Positions 53,869 to 63,990 of a stretch of 64,000 bases of DNA are shown here, in pieces. The notes under the pieces are model-generated. The model did not search any database. It had not been told where the DNA came from and was given only the letters and a program-made list of their open reading frames with translations. The stretch is from an uncultured Aquimarina sp. (GTDB lineage Bacteria; Bacteroidota; Bacteroidia; Flavobacteriales; Flavobacteriaceae): NCBI GenBank assembly GCA_947500505.1, contig CANMSL010000002.1, forward strand, positions 62,001-126,000, in the 5' to 3' direction. Numbering within the stretch: position 1 is the stretch's first letter; the number at the start of each line of letters is the position of its first letter. The translations under genes were made by a program, and so were the position numbers.

Positions 53869-55677
53869 ATGAAATTAAAATTTACTCTCATTGCTTTATT
53901 TTCTTGTGCAATAGTATGTTCGCAAAACTTTCTAGAAGTCCAACTACCAAAACCAGATAAACTAAATCCGTTTTTTATTGGCCCACTTTTTAAATCAACT
54001 ATTCATTATGGTGTCACTCCTCCTAATTATAATGGAAAAGTACTACTTTTTAATCACGGTTATATTGATCTGAATCAAAATCAGTTTTTATTTGATAATT
54101 CATTTTACCAAAAAACCTATGACGAAGGATACCAGGCAGTTTTTGTAGCTACTACCAGAGGTGGTGGCATATGGGTGAATGGTGAATTATTAGCTGAATC
54201 TATCGATATTATTACAGAAAAATATAAGGTAGCGGATGTATCTATTATTGCTCATAGCAATGGCGGAAAAGCTGCTGAAGCTGCTATGATCCAGTACGGT
54301 AAAAAAGATAAGGTACAACAAGTTTTTGCATTAGGAACTCCATATTGGGGAACGTATTTGGCCGATATTTCACAAATGCCTTGGCTGAATTGGGCCTGGC
54401 GGCTCACAGGATTGAATGAAGGAGCCAGAACTTCAACCACCTACTACTGTAGAGATGTAATACGTCCATATCTAGATAATAATCCTAACAACGAACCTGA
54501 AAAGTTTGTAGTGTTAGGAGCCTCTGGCTATTTTAACGGATCTAATCTACTTGCCAGAGCAGCTTTTACCGTAACCGGTGGAATTCTACTTCCAGTTCAG
54601 GGAGCTAATGATGGTGTGGCACCTTACCGAAGCACACTAAGACCTGGAGCTGAATATGTGTTCAGGAAAAATGACTACCGTGCTTTTTTTGATCATATCG
54701 ATGTTAGTTTAGGACAATTTAGCTGGCCTTATGTCAAATCATATCTGCAAAATCGTTCTTATAAAAACAATCAAATTTTAGAAACTGAAAATCCTGCCAA
54801 CTTCATTACCACAAGTGATTATTATATCATTCATTCTGAAAATGAATACGAGCAAATTACTTTAGACAAAAACTCAGCATTTGCCGTTGCCGAAATTATC
54901 CATGAAAATCCTACAGCAGAATTTCAAGCTCTTGACTTAACTAATACACAATTATATAATTTAAAAACTCAGTACGAAAAGGATCATAAAACCGTGATTT
55001 CTTTTTCTGAAAGTAATATACAGCTGAAAAGTGATACTCGTTTTGCTGCTTTTGTTAGGCAAAACAATGGAATTACTATGTCTTTAGAACATCAGATAAA
55101 AAACGATTTCCCTACATTAAAAGTTGATATTTATTCAAATCAAAAAAATAATGAATCTCTTCTAAATACCGAAGTCCGAGGTGTCATCATCAAAACATCC
55201 CGAATAGATGGTTCTCCATTACAAAATGAGCCCGAGATCATCGCTTTTAACAGAAAGAAAGGTAGTTTCTATTTTGATACTAAAGATCTGGATGAAGGAG
55301 TTTATAGTTTATTTCTGAATTCTGAAAGTAACGGTAATTTTAAAAGAAGTATTATTTCCGGTTTTGTTGTTGGAGATGTAAAGAAAGTTCTAAAAAACGA
55401 ACAAAATGTTCGTCCCGTCAATGAAACTAAAAAATCCATACAGATTGTGCCGAATTCAGTAAAAAATCAAGCATTACTGTCACTACAAGGATATGATATA
55501 ATAAATGAGATTTCATTGAAAGTGTATGATATTACAGGTAAAAAAATTACTGATTTTGTAATGCCGGTAAATCAAAATTCGCAATATGACATCTCAGAAA
55601 AACTTCGAATATTAAAAGGTGGAATTTATCTTTTACAGGTTAATAATAAGGAAGTGCTAAAATTTGTAAAAGAGTAA
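53869..55677 (+). CDS. Secreted alpha/beta-hydrolase (lipase/esterase) with T9SS C-terminal signal
   Basis: 602 residues. Signal peptide about 1-18 (LFSCAIVCSQ). Hydrolase domain about 30-310 with nucleophile S130 in IIAHSNGGKA, acid in GANDGVAP, base in FFDHIDVSLGQF. A linker domain follows, and residues about 525-602 are a type A sorting domain (LKVYDITGKKITDF...LKGGIYLLQV). It is therefore exported by the type IX system and probably surface-attached or released. Substrate unknown; polymer esters or lipids are plausible. The AHSNG nucleophile elbow departs from the usual G-x-S-x-G at its first residue. Confidence 0.85.
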   Translation: MKLKFTLIALFSCAIVCSQNFLEVQLPKPDKLNPFFIGPLFKSTIHYGVTPPNYNGKVLLFNHGYIDLNQNQFLFDNSFYQKTYDEGYQAVFVATTRGGGIWVNGELLAESIDIITEKYKVADVSIIAHSNGGKAAEAAMIQYGKKDKVQQVFALGTPYWGTYLADISQMPWLNWAWRLTGLNEGARTSTTYYCRDVIRPYLDNNPNNEPEKFVVLGASGYFNGSNLLARAAFTVTGGILLPVQGANDGVAPYRSTLRPGAEYVFRKNDYRAFFDHIDVSLGQFSWPYVKSYLQNRSYKNNQILETENPANFITTSDYYIIHSENEYEQITLDKNSAFAVAEIIHENPTAEFQALDLTNTQLYNLKTQYEKDHKTVISFSESNIQLKSDTRFAAFVRQNNGITMSLEHQIKNDFPTLKVDIYSNQKNNESLLNTEVRGVIIKTSRIDGSPLQNEPEIIAFNRKKGSFYFDTKDLDEGVYSLFLNSESNGNFKRSIISGFVVGDVKKVLKNEQNVRPVNETKKSIQIVPNSVKNQALLSLQGYDIINEISLKVYDITGKKITDFVMPVNQNSQYDISEKLRILKGGIYLLQVNNKEVLKFVKE

Positions 55678-55769
55678 TCATGTAAATATCTGAAAGAAAA
55701 GCTTTTGCCACTATTGTAACGTTTTACAAATATTCGTTGATAAAAAACACATCAAAACCAGTGATCACA

Positions 55770-55800
55770 TTGGCAATCGTATCATTATTTTGTACTTTCG
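55770..55800 (+). promoter_or_regulatory. Promoter of the DegT aminotransferase gene
   Basis: TTG at 55770-55772, a 20-nt gap, and TACTTTCG at 55793-55800, one mismatch from TAnnTTTG. Transcription would start about 15 nt before the ATG. Confidence 0.6.
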
Positions 55801-55821
55801 TCAGGTTACAAAACACATCCT

Positions 55822-56991
55822 ATGAAGAAGATTCAAATGGTTGACTTAAAGGGTCAATATGAACAAATAAAAGAACGTGTCGATTCGTCTATTCTAGATG
55901 TTATCTCCAATGCTGCATTTATTAATGGTCCGGAAGTACATAGTTTCCAAAAAGAATTAGAAGAATATCTGGATGTAAAACATGTGATTCCCTGCGCTAA
56001 TGGAACGGATGCTCTACAAATAGCTATGATGGGATTAGGTCTACAACCGGGAGACGAAGTTATCACAGCAGATTTTACTTTTGCCGCTACTGTAGAAGTA
56101 ATTGCATTGTTGCAACTCACCCCAGTTTTAGTAGATGTAGAACCAGATTCCTTTAATATTGATCCGAATGCTATCCGTAAAGCTATCACTCCAAACACAA
56201 AGGCGATTGTACCTGTTCATTTATTTGGTCAAGCTGCCAATATGAATGAAATTATGGAAATAGCTAAGGAGCATAACCTATACGTGATTGAAGATAATGC
56301 ACAAGGTATCGGTTCCAATTACAGGTTTGCAGATGGAAAAGTTGCTAAAACAGGAACGATTGGTCATGTATCATCCACTTCATTCTTTCCTTCTAAAAAT
56401 TTAGGATGCTATGGTGATGGAGGAGCAATTTTTACCAATGATGATGACCTGGCACATATCATAAGAGGGATCGTAAATCACGGAATGTACGAACGATACC
56501 ATCATGATGTGGTTGGAGTAAACTCTAGATTAGATTCTATACAAGCTACAGTTCTTAGGGCAAAATTACCTTTTCTTGACACTTATAATAACGCCAGAAG
56601 AGCAGCCGCAAGAAAATACAATAACGCTTTTGAAGGTATTGAGAATATAATTACTCCAAGAGTAAAAGGAAACGGTTGTGGAACAAGTTCGGCAATAATT
56701 TGTGACACTTGCGACTGTCACGTGTTTCATCAGTACACACTGCGTGTTACCAATGTAGACCGAGATGCTCTGGTAAAACATCTTAATGACGAAGGGATAC
56801 CTTGTGGTGTTTATTACCCAATCCCATTACACAGTCAAAAAGCATATCGAGATGATCGCTATAATGAATCGGATTTTCCCGTTACCAATCAACTGGTTAA
56901 AGAAGTAATTTCGTTACCGATGCATACCGAACTGGATGATGAACAAATCGATTTTATTACAAAAGCCGTTATTGATTTTGTTACCAAATAA
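55822..56991 (+). CDS. DegT/DnrJ/EryC1/StrS family aminotransferase
   Basis: 389 residues. PLP-dependent sugar aminotransferase family. PLP lysine K192 in SFFPSKNLGCYGDGGAI; DNAQGIGSNY and HLFGQAANM bind the cofactor. These enzymes aminate keto sugars used in LPS, capsule or glycans. Between residues 283 and 303 is a short Cys-rich insert (C286, C294, C297, C299, then H300 and H303), which could bind metal. No other sugar gene is adjacent, so the pathway is unclear. Confidence 0.9.
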   Translation: MKKIQMVDLKGQYEQIKERVDSSILDVISNAAFINGPEVHSFQKELEEYLDVKHVIPCANGTDALQIAMMGLGLQPGDEVITADFTFAATVEVIALLQLTPVLVDVEPDSFNIDPNAIRKAITPNTKAIVPVHLFGQAANMNEIMEIAKEHNLYVIEDNAQGIGSNYRFADGKVAKTGTIGHVSSTSFFPSKNLGCYGDGGAIFTNDDDLAHIIRGIVNHGMYERYHHDVVGVNSRLDSIQATVLRAKLPFLDTYNNARRAAARKYNNAFEGIENIITPRVKGNGCGTSSAIICDTCDCHVFHQYTLRVTNVDRDALVKHLNDEGIPCGVYYPIPLHSQKAYRDDRYNESDFPVTNQLVKEVISLPMHTELDDEQIDFITKAVIDFVTK

Positions 56992-57015
56992 ATAGTAAAA
57001 TTAGTAGCAGAGGTT

Positions 57016-57034
57016 GATCAAAATTATTTTGATC
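57016..57034 (+). terminator. Hairpin after the DegT gene
   Basis: GATCAAAATTATTTTGATC is a perfect 19-nt inverted repeat 25 nt after the stop codon. No T run follows, so termination is uncertain. Confidence 0.35.
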
Positions 57035-57109
57035 GATTTCCTGTTATACAAATCACCCATCAATACCCATTGGTTTAACTAACTAGAATACCACAAATAA
57101 ATACCCACA

Positions 57110-60012
57110 ATGGATTCACTTTGCATCTGTTATAACTTAGTTGATCATAAAAACTTTTCTGGTATTCCTCCTTTGCCAGAAGCTTATATCGTTCCTGTAA
57201 ATGATGATTATCTTGGTTACGTAAAAAAACAGGCCACTCCTCAAACTCTCACGAGTTTCGAAATACCATACATAGAGACTCCACACGAAGAATTGCTCGA
57301 AATCTGTGCTAGTCTAAAAATTCCTGTATTAGAGCAACGATTCAGACCTGCTAAAAAAAGAAAAACATTTGGTTTAGCAGATATTCTGAAAGAACCCAAA
57401 ATAAAGGACATTGTCATCAGCTATATCAACAAAAAACTTTCAGTTTTTTATGATCTCACAATTCAAAACAAATATCCTTTAATACAAAACGCACAAAGAA
57501 AAGATCCTTTTGAAGTGCATAGGTTGTCGATTGGAGACAATGCATTAAGTCCGATTTTGGAATTTACAAAAACGGAAGAAGGTATTGACTACGCTTTTAC
57601 CTTAAAGAATAAGGAGAAAGTTATAATCCCTCAGAATCATAGCATTCAGATATTGCTTAATGAGCCTTCCTGGATTAACATCGATAAATCGATCTATCAT
57701 ATCGATAATCTAAATGCTAATAAATTAAAGCCATTTTTTAGTAAAGAGAAAATTACTATTGCCAAAAAACACATGAAAACCTATCTGGACAAAGTAATTA
57801 TTCCTATTATCAAAAACGTGGATGTAATCGCTAACGGTTTTGAAATAGTAACTGAAACAGATATAGCATCATACCGAATAGAAATTATTCAGGATTTTAT
57901 TCAAGAACATTATGTTGCCAAAATCGTCTTTGATTACGGGCAGGCTATTTTTGATTATAACAGTGTTAAAAATATCTCGTCTAATGTCTATTTTGGAGAA
58001 AACGATGAAATTCAAATTACACAAACCAAACGAGATCCTAAAGCAGAGCATAAAATAACAGCTATTCCTGAATCCCTTGGATTAGTAAAAAATAGCAACT
58101 TTTTATTCGAAACAAAATCTTCTGATGATCCGCTAGCAATCTTTAATTGGATACAAACACATCGCGAAGAGCTGAAAAAAGAAGGATTTGAGATAATTCT
58201 TCCGGAAATTCAAGACAGAGAGGTAAATCTTGATTCTCATAAGATCGAGATTCAAAGTAAAAAAAAAATGATTGGTTTGACATCAAAGCAATAGTCTTTA
58301 TAGCTGATCAGGAGGTTCCGTTTTCCGAATTTATTAAGTACATAAAGGAAAATAATCGTTTTTTTCCCTTGAATGATAAATCCGTTTTCATCATTCCTTT
58401 AGAATGGATGAATCGCTATAAGAAACTAGCAGATTTCGGAAAGGTAAAGGATGATAGTATTCTCATAAATAAAGGAAACTATACACTTCTGAAAGACATA
58501 GTTCCTCCAGAAGAATTAGTAATTTCCGATAAAAATAATATAACATATCAACCATCCACAAAATTAAAAGCAACTTTACGTCCATACCAGGAAGAAGGTG
58601 TAAAATGGTTAGTAAAGCACAATCAAAATCAATTGGGAGCTTGCCTTGCTGATGATATGGGACTTGGAAAAACATTACAAACCATCGCAACATTGGTGTT
58701 TGTAAAAGAACAACTTACGCCGGTACCAGAGGAAACAAAAACTATCCGGCTTGATCTGTTTAGTGATCCACTAGAGTTCAAAACACATTTAAAAGCGCTC
58801 ATCGTAATGCCTTCTTCTTTGGTTTTCAATTGGGCACAGGAAATAGTAAAATTTGCGCCACATCTTACTATCACTAAATATACCGGAGCTGATCGTAAAA
58901 AATTAGCTCCTTACCTGGAAACATATGATATTATCTTAACTACGTACACTACTCTATCAAAAGATATTGCCGCCTTACGAAAAATAACATTTACGTATTT
59001 AATCACCGATGAAAGTCAACAGATTAAAAACAAAGAATCTAAAATTTTCAAAGCTATCAATGATATCAGTGCCTTACATAAAATTTCATTGAGTGGTACT
59101 CCTATCGAAAATTCATTATCAGATCTTTGGTCTCAGATGGAGTTTATCAATCCGGGAATGTTAGGAAGTTATCCATTTTTTAAAGAGCACTTTAAAAATC
59201 CAATAGAAAAATACCAGAATGAAGACCGCATTAAAGAGCTAAAAGAATTAATTGAACCTTTTATACTTAGAAGAACCAAAGAACAAGTTGCCAAAGACTT
59301 ACCGGAACTATCCGAACAAATTATTTATACCGAAATGTTAAGCGCACAGGAAACGGCATATGAATCTGAAAAGTCTGCAGCCAGAAACTCTTTATTAGGT
59401 ATTGATGCCATTTCTAATAACAAAATTCATATTCTGAATACCCTAACTAAACTTAGGCAATTAGCAAATCATCCTATGCTTTTAGATAGTAACACGGAAT
59501 ATTCTTCGGGAAAGTTCAATGATGTTAGTGCTTATTTAGAAACCTTGGCAAAATCCGATAAGAAAGTATTAGTTTTTAGCTCTTTTGTATCACATCTTAA
59601 GTTGTATCAAGAGTGGTGTAAATCACAAGATATTTCTTTTGTTAGTCTTACTGGGCAAACTAACAGATCGGACAGAGAGAAGATTGTCAATGAATTTCAA
59701 CAGAATGATTCAATTTTTATATTTTTCATTTCATTAAAAGCCGGTGGTGTAGGTCTTAATCTTACCAAAGCGTCTTACGTAGTGTTATTGGATCCCTGGT
59801 GGAATCCATTTATTGAAAAACAGGCAATTGCACGTGCTCATCGTATCGGTCAAAAGAACAACGTAATGGTCACTCGTTTTATCACAAAAAACACGATAGA
59901 AGAAAAAATACTTCAATTACAAAACCAAAAAAAGCATCTTTCAGATGAAATTATTGATATTGATAAAATTCCAGATTATATAGAAAATGATTTGGTCGGC
60001 CTATTAAAGTAA
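57110..60012 (+). pseudogene. SNF2-family DEAD-like helicase, split by a frameshift at an A10 run
   Basis: Frame 1 runs 57110-58294 (394 codons) and ends at TAG; the second frame is open from 58261 to 60012. A -1 shift inside the ten A at 58259-58268 joins them into about 967 residues without gap, and the joining text (NDWFDIKAIVFIADQEVPFS) is the conserved block of Bacteroidota SNF2 helicases. The catalytic half has Walker A DDMGLGKT, ITDESQ in place of DEAH, and SLKAGGVGLNLT plus ARAHRIGQ near the end. All motifs are intact. A sequencing error, a true pseudogene, or slippage at the A run that restores the frame are all possible. Probable role: DNA/chromatin remodelling-type translocase. Confidence 0.8.
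58259..58268 (+). other. A10 homopolymer at the SNF2 frame change
   Basis: In frame 1 the run reads AGT-AAA-AAA-AAA-ATG. One more A, two fewer, or a -1 slip restores the long frame. The second frame has TAA at 58258-58260, so the change must fall within the run. A runs of this length are known sites of transcriptional or ribosomal slippage. Confidence 0.85.
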
Positions 60013-60072
60013 AATCAAAACAATACCAAACTAACGTAATATTTCAATTTGTTAACAGTCATTAAAAATAAA

Positions 60073-61026
60073 ATGAAACGTTTTTTAGTAATAGTCCATA
60101 TAACTGCAAGTTTATTCTCTTGTACTTCTCAAGAATCAATCATACTGGAGAAAAAGAAAATTAACTGGCAAGACTATCCTGTATTATTTTCAGATTCTAC
60201 GAAGACAACATTTATTGATAAATTTCATTTTTTAAGAAGCGTAGATATGTACGAAATAACCTACCTAAGTGATGGGCTAAAAATTCAATCATTTGCTGCA
60301 ATTCCGAGAAAGGAAGGAAAGCATCCTGTGATTATATACAATAGGGGTGGAAACCGGGATTTTGGAGCACTAAATATAAAGACCGCAATAGGTCGGTTCT
60401 CTAAATTAGCTGATGAAGGATATATAGTGATTGGATGCAACTATAGAGGTTCTGGTAAAAGCGAAGGAATGGAAGAGTTTGGAGGGAAAGATGTAAACGA
60501 TGTTCTAAATCTAACAAAGGTAATCAAGGAACTCCCAGAAGCGGACACCTCTCTTGTAGGCATGTATGGTTGGAGTCGTGGCGGTATGATGACCTATTTA
60601 GCTCTAACTAAAACAAATACTATAAAAGCTGCTGTAGTTGGTGGAGGAAAATCTGACTTAAGAACCATCGATAGACCCGAAATGGAAAAAAGAGTATATG
60701 CAGAATTAATTCCTGATTATTACAACAATAAAGAAACAGAGCTAAAAAAAAGATCCGCAATATTATGGGTAGATAAATTTTCTCCCAAGGTTCCTATGCT
60801 ATTATTGCACGGTAATTCGGATTGGCGAGTAAAATCTACAAATTCATTAAAACTTGCGTTAGAATTCGAAAAGCACCGAATTCCGTATGGATTAAAAATT
60901 TACGAAGGAGCTGATCACGGTATCACCCAATTTAGAGAGGAAAGAGACCAGGATGTATTAGATTGGTTTAACAAATACCTAAAAGGCTCTGCAGAATTAC
61001 CCAATATGGAGTTTCACGGGAGATAA
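60073..61026 (+). CDS. Lipoprotein alpha/beta-hydrolase of the S9 peptidase type
   Basis: 317 residues from the ATG at 60073; an upstream TTG at 60049 would spoil the signal peptide. Lipobox LFSC (about Cys 17). Prolyl oligopeptidase-like catalytic domain: nucleophile in GMYGWSRGGMMTYLA, acid in LHGNSDWRV, His in EGADHGI. No propeller domain is present, so it is a stand-alone hydrolase; peptide or ester substrate is not clear. It lies 60 nt after the SNF2 helicase. Confidence 0.87.
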   Translation: MKRFLVIVHITASLFSCTSQESIILEKKKINWQDYPVLFSDSTKTTFIDKFHFLRSVDMYEITYLSDGLKIQSFAAIPRKEGKHPVIIYNRGGNRDFGALNIKTAIGRFSKLADEGYIVIGCNYRGSGKSEGMEEFGGKDVNDVLNLTKVIKELPEADTSLVGMYGWSRGGMMTYLALTKTNTIKAAVVGGGKSDLRTIDRPEMEKRVYAELIPDYYNNKETELKKRSAILWVDKFSPKVPMLLLHGNSDWRVKSTNSLKLALEFEKHRIPYGLKIYEGADHGITQFREERDQDVLDWFNKYLKGSAELPNMEFHGR

Positions 61027-61158
61027 ACCAGAACTCATAACCAATTATTCTAAAAGAAATCATAATCTGCTAATTAATTAAATTTATTTATTTTAAATTG
61101 TTGATCTATAATTAAGCACAAATTCATTCATAAACAACTTCACACAATATTTAAGCTT

Positions 61159-62433
61159 ATGAAATTCTTTTACACCTTACTTTTTGTATGTATAAGTATA
61201 TCACTGACTGCCCAGGATACATATCTACATTGCGGAAAATTAATTGATACTAAAACCGGTAAAATTTTAACCGAAAGAACTATTGTTGTTTCAGGAACTA
61301 AAATCAATAAAGTAGAGATTGGCTATACCGAGGGAGAAAGTGACGATATGATTATCGATCTAAAAGATAAAACTGTAATGCCAGGACTTATTGATATGCA
61401 CGTACATATGGAAAGTGAGTCTAACCCAAAAGCATATTTAGAACGTTACACTAACAATGAAGCCGACGTCGCATATAATTCTGTGGGTTTTGCAAAAAAA
61501 ACACTGATGGCAGGATTTACAACAGTAAGAGATCTTGGAGGGAGCGGGGTTAATATTGCACTAAAAAAAGCTATTGCGCAAGGAAAAATTGAAGGGCCAA
61601 GAATATTCACCGCGGGTAAGTCATTAGCAACAACTGGCGGTCACGCAGATCCAACTAATGGTGGAAATAAAGCATTAATAGGAGATCCTGGTCCGAAAGA
61701 TGGTGTCGTTAATAGTGTCGAAGATGCTAAAAAAGCCGTTAGGCAGCGTTACAAAAATGGTGCCGATTTAATTAAAATCACCGCTACAGGAGGTGTTTTA
61801 AGCGTAGCTAAAAGCAGCTCTAATCCTCAATTTACTGTTGAAGAAATCAAAGCTATTTGTAAAACAGCTAAGGACTATGGATTCCATGTTGCTGCACACG
61901 CTCACGGGGATGAAGGAATGCAACGTGCTATTATTGGAGGTGTAAAAACCATTGAACACGGAACACTGATGAGTACCAAGACTATGGATTTGATGAAAAA
62001 AAATAAAACGTATTTAGTCCCGACTATGACCGCAGGAAAAGAAGTTACAGAAAAGGCAGCCATAGAAGGATACTACCCTGATGTTATTGTTCCTAAAGCA
62101 TTGGAAATTGGTCCGCAAATTCAAGATACTTTTAAAAAAGCTTATAAACGTGGTGTACGTATTGCTTTTGGTACTGATGCCGGAGTTTTTAAACACGGAC
62201 AGAACGCCAAAGAATTTGGATATATGATAGAGGCGGGCATGCCCGCCGTAACTGCTATTCAATGTGCAACGATCGTAAATGCTAAAGTACTGAATATGAA
62301 TAAAGAATTAGGACAGATTGCTCCTGATTTCATAGCGGATATTGTAGCGGTAAATGAAGATCCTTCTGAACAAATAAAAACAATGGAGAATGTGGTCTTT
62401 GTAATGAAAGAAGGTAAGATTTACAAACAATAG
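61159..62433 (+). CDS. Secreted amidohydrolase (imidazolonepropionase-like)
   Basis: 424 residues. Signal peptide about 1-18 (FVCISISLTAQ). Metal site: H81 and H83 (DMHVHME), the Lys in LIKITATGGV that is carbamylated in relatives, AAHAHGDEGM, IEHGT, and FGTDAGVF with the catalytic Asp. Members of this group cleave Xaa-Pro or other dipeptides, or cyclic amides, in the periplasm. It lies 45 nt before a thioredoxin-like gene. Confidence 0.9.
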   Translation: MKFFYTLLFVCISISLTAQDTYLHCGKLIDTKTGKILTERTIVVSGTKINKVEIGYTEGESDDMIIDLKDKTVMPGLIDMHVHMESESNPKAYLERYTNNEADVAYNSVGFAKKTLMAGFTTVRDLGGSGVNIALKKAIAQGKIEGPRIFTAGKSLATTGGHADPTNGGNKALIGDPGPKDGVVNSVEDAKKAVRQRYKNGADLIKITATGGVLSVAKSSSNPQFTVEEIKAICKTAKDYGFHVAAHAHGDEGMQRAIIGGVKTIEHGTLMSTKTMDLMKKNKTYLVPTMTAGKEVTEKAAIEGYYPDVIVPKALEIGPQIQDTFKKAYKRGVRIAFGTDAGVFKHGQNAKEFGYMIEAGMPAVTAIQCATIVNAKVLNMNKELGQIAPDFIADIVAVNEDPSEQIKTMENVVFVMKEGKIYKQ

Positions 62434-62477
62434 GATATGTACGCAAACACTACAGTAAATTCAAAAGGTTCGTCAGT

Positions 62478-62987
62478 TTGAAAAGAATAGTACAATATAC
62501 CATTTTGGGTGGTATTCTATTTTTTGGATTATTTTATATCTACACAAAATGGTCTGCAGCAGATAAAGGAGATCCTGCTCCAGATTTTGAAGCTACCTTG
62601 GTGGACGGAAGCCCTTTTAAACTTTCAGAATTACAGGGAGGATACATATTACTTGATTTTTGGGGTTCCTGGTGTGCACCTTGTCTTAAGGAAAGTCCCA
62701 AATTGGTAGCCCTACATAAAAAGCATTCAAAAAATTTAACTATTGTAAGTATTTCGTTAGAAAAAGATGCTAAGTCCTGGAAAAAAGTAGTTTCCAAATT
62801 TGGATATACCTGGAAAAACCAGATTGTGGAACAAAACAGATTTGTTATGCTATCCCACATTGCCAGGAAATACGGAGTTACTGAAATCCCAGCAAAGTTT
62901 TTAATCTCTCCTAAAGGAAATCTTATGGAAACTTATTCTTTCGAGCAAATTGATAGCCTATTAACCAACATCAGCCAAGTACGATAA
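62478..62987 (+). CDS. TlpA/ResA-like thioredoxin-fold protein
   Basis: 169 residues from a TTG start, as no in-frame ATG lies upstream and the N-terminal anchor (IVQYTILGGILFFGLFYIYT) begins there. Active site C66-A-P-C69 in FWGSWCAPCLKESP. Periplasmic, membrane-anchored disulfide reductase by family. It shares the strand with and probably the transcript of the amidohydrolase. Convergent with fabD. Confidence 0.87.
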   Translation: MKRIVQYTILGGILFFGLFYIYTKWSAADKGDPAPDFEATLVDGSPFKLSELQGGYILLDFWGSWCAPCLKESPKLVALHKKHSKNLTIVSISLEKDAKSWKKVVSKFGYTWKNQIVEQNRFVMLSHIARKYGVTEIPAKFLISPKGNLMETYSFEQIDSLLTNISQVR

Positions 62988-63051
62988 ATTCTGTGTTTTA
63001 AATTTTTCCTTATTCTACTATCAGTGATCATCTCTGGGTATAAATAACCAA

Positions 63052-63086
63052 CAAAAAACCCCGAATTTCAGTAGAAATCGAGGTTT
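63052..63086 (-). terminator. Intrinsic terminator after fabD
   Basis: The minus strand shows AACCTCGATTTC, a 4-nt loop, GAAATTCGGGGTT and then a T run (TTTTTTG). It lies about 23 nt after the fabD stop codon, in the convergent junction. Confidence 0.8.
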
Positions 63087-63108
63087 ATAATCGTATGTCT
63101 AATTTATA

Positions 63109-63990
63109 TTAGATAGAAGCTGCAATAGTTTCCATCGATCGATCTACTTTTTTCACTAATCCGGACAATACTTTTCCCGGACCAACTTCTGTGAATGATG
63201 TAGCGCCATCCTTAATCATATTCTGTACACTTTGTGTCCATTTTACCGGTGCTGTTAACTGTGCAATCAGATTTTTCTTAATCTCATTCGGATCGGTGAC
63301 AGCAGTTGTAGTTACATTTTGATAAATCGGACAACTTGGTGTATTAAAAGTTGTAGCTTCGATTGCTGCAGCTAGTTCTTCTCTAGCAGGTTCCATTAAT
63401 GGTGAGTGAAAAGCACCACCGACTGGTAAAACCAAAGCTCTGCGGGCACCTTTTTCTTTCATTAATTCACAAGCTTTTTCTATAGCTTCTACTTCTCCGG
63501 AAATAACTAATTGACCAGGACAATTATAGTTTGCAGCTACCACTACTCCATCAATTTCCTTACATCCTTTTTCCACAACCTCATCTTCTAATCCTAATAC
63601 CGCAGCCATAGTGGAAGGCTCTATTTCGCAAGCGTGTTGCATTGCCAAAGCTCTTTTTGATACCAAACGAAGTGCATCTTCAAAATTTAATGTTCCGTTA
63701 GCGACTAGTGCAGAAAACTCCCCTAACGAATGCCCTGCCACCATATCCGGTTTAAAACTATCTCCTAATACTTTACTAAGGATTACAGAATGCAAAAAGA
63801 TCGCTGGCTGCGTTACTTTTGTTTGTTTAAGTTCTTCAGCAGTGCCTTCAAACATAATTTTGGTAATTTCAAAACCTAAAATATGATTGGCTTTATGAAA
63901 AAGTTCCTTTGCAATTTCTGAATTTTCATATAAATCCAAACCCATTCCTGAAAACTGAGCCCCTTGACCTGGAAAAACATATGCGTTCAT
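63109..63990 (-). CDS. fabD: Malonyl-CoA:ACP transacylase
   Basis: 293 residues, complete. Loads malonyl onto acyl carrier protein for fatty acid synthesis. Nucleophile S88 in VAGHSLGEFSAL, N-terminal FPGQGAQFSGMG, catalytic His in GGAFHSPLM, and Gln in the first motif. No fusion with other Fab domains and no adjacent fab genes in view. Starts 10 nt from the right edge, so its promoter is outside. Confidence 0.95.
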   Translation of the reverse strand: MNAYVFPGQGAQFSGMGLDLYENSEIAKELFHKANHILGFEITKIMFEGTAEELKQTKVTQPAIFLHSVILSKVLGDSFKPDMVAGHSLGEFSALVANGTLNFEDALRLVSKRALAMQHACEIEPSTMAAVLGLEDEVVEKGCKEIDGVVVAANYNCPGQLVISGEVEAIEKACELMKEKGARRALVLPVGGAFHSPLMEPAREELAAAIEATTFNTPSCPIYQNVTTTAVTDPNEIKKNLIAQLTAPVKWTQSVQNMIKDGATSFTEVGPGKVLSGLVKKVDRSMETIAASI

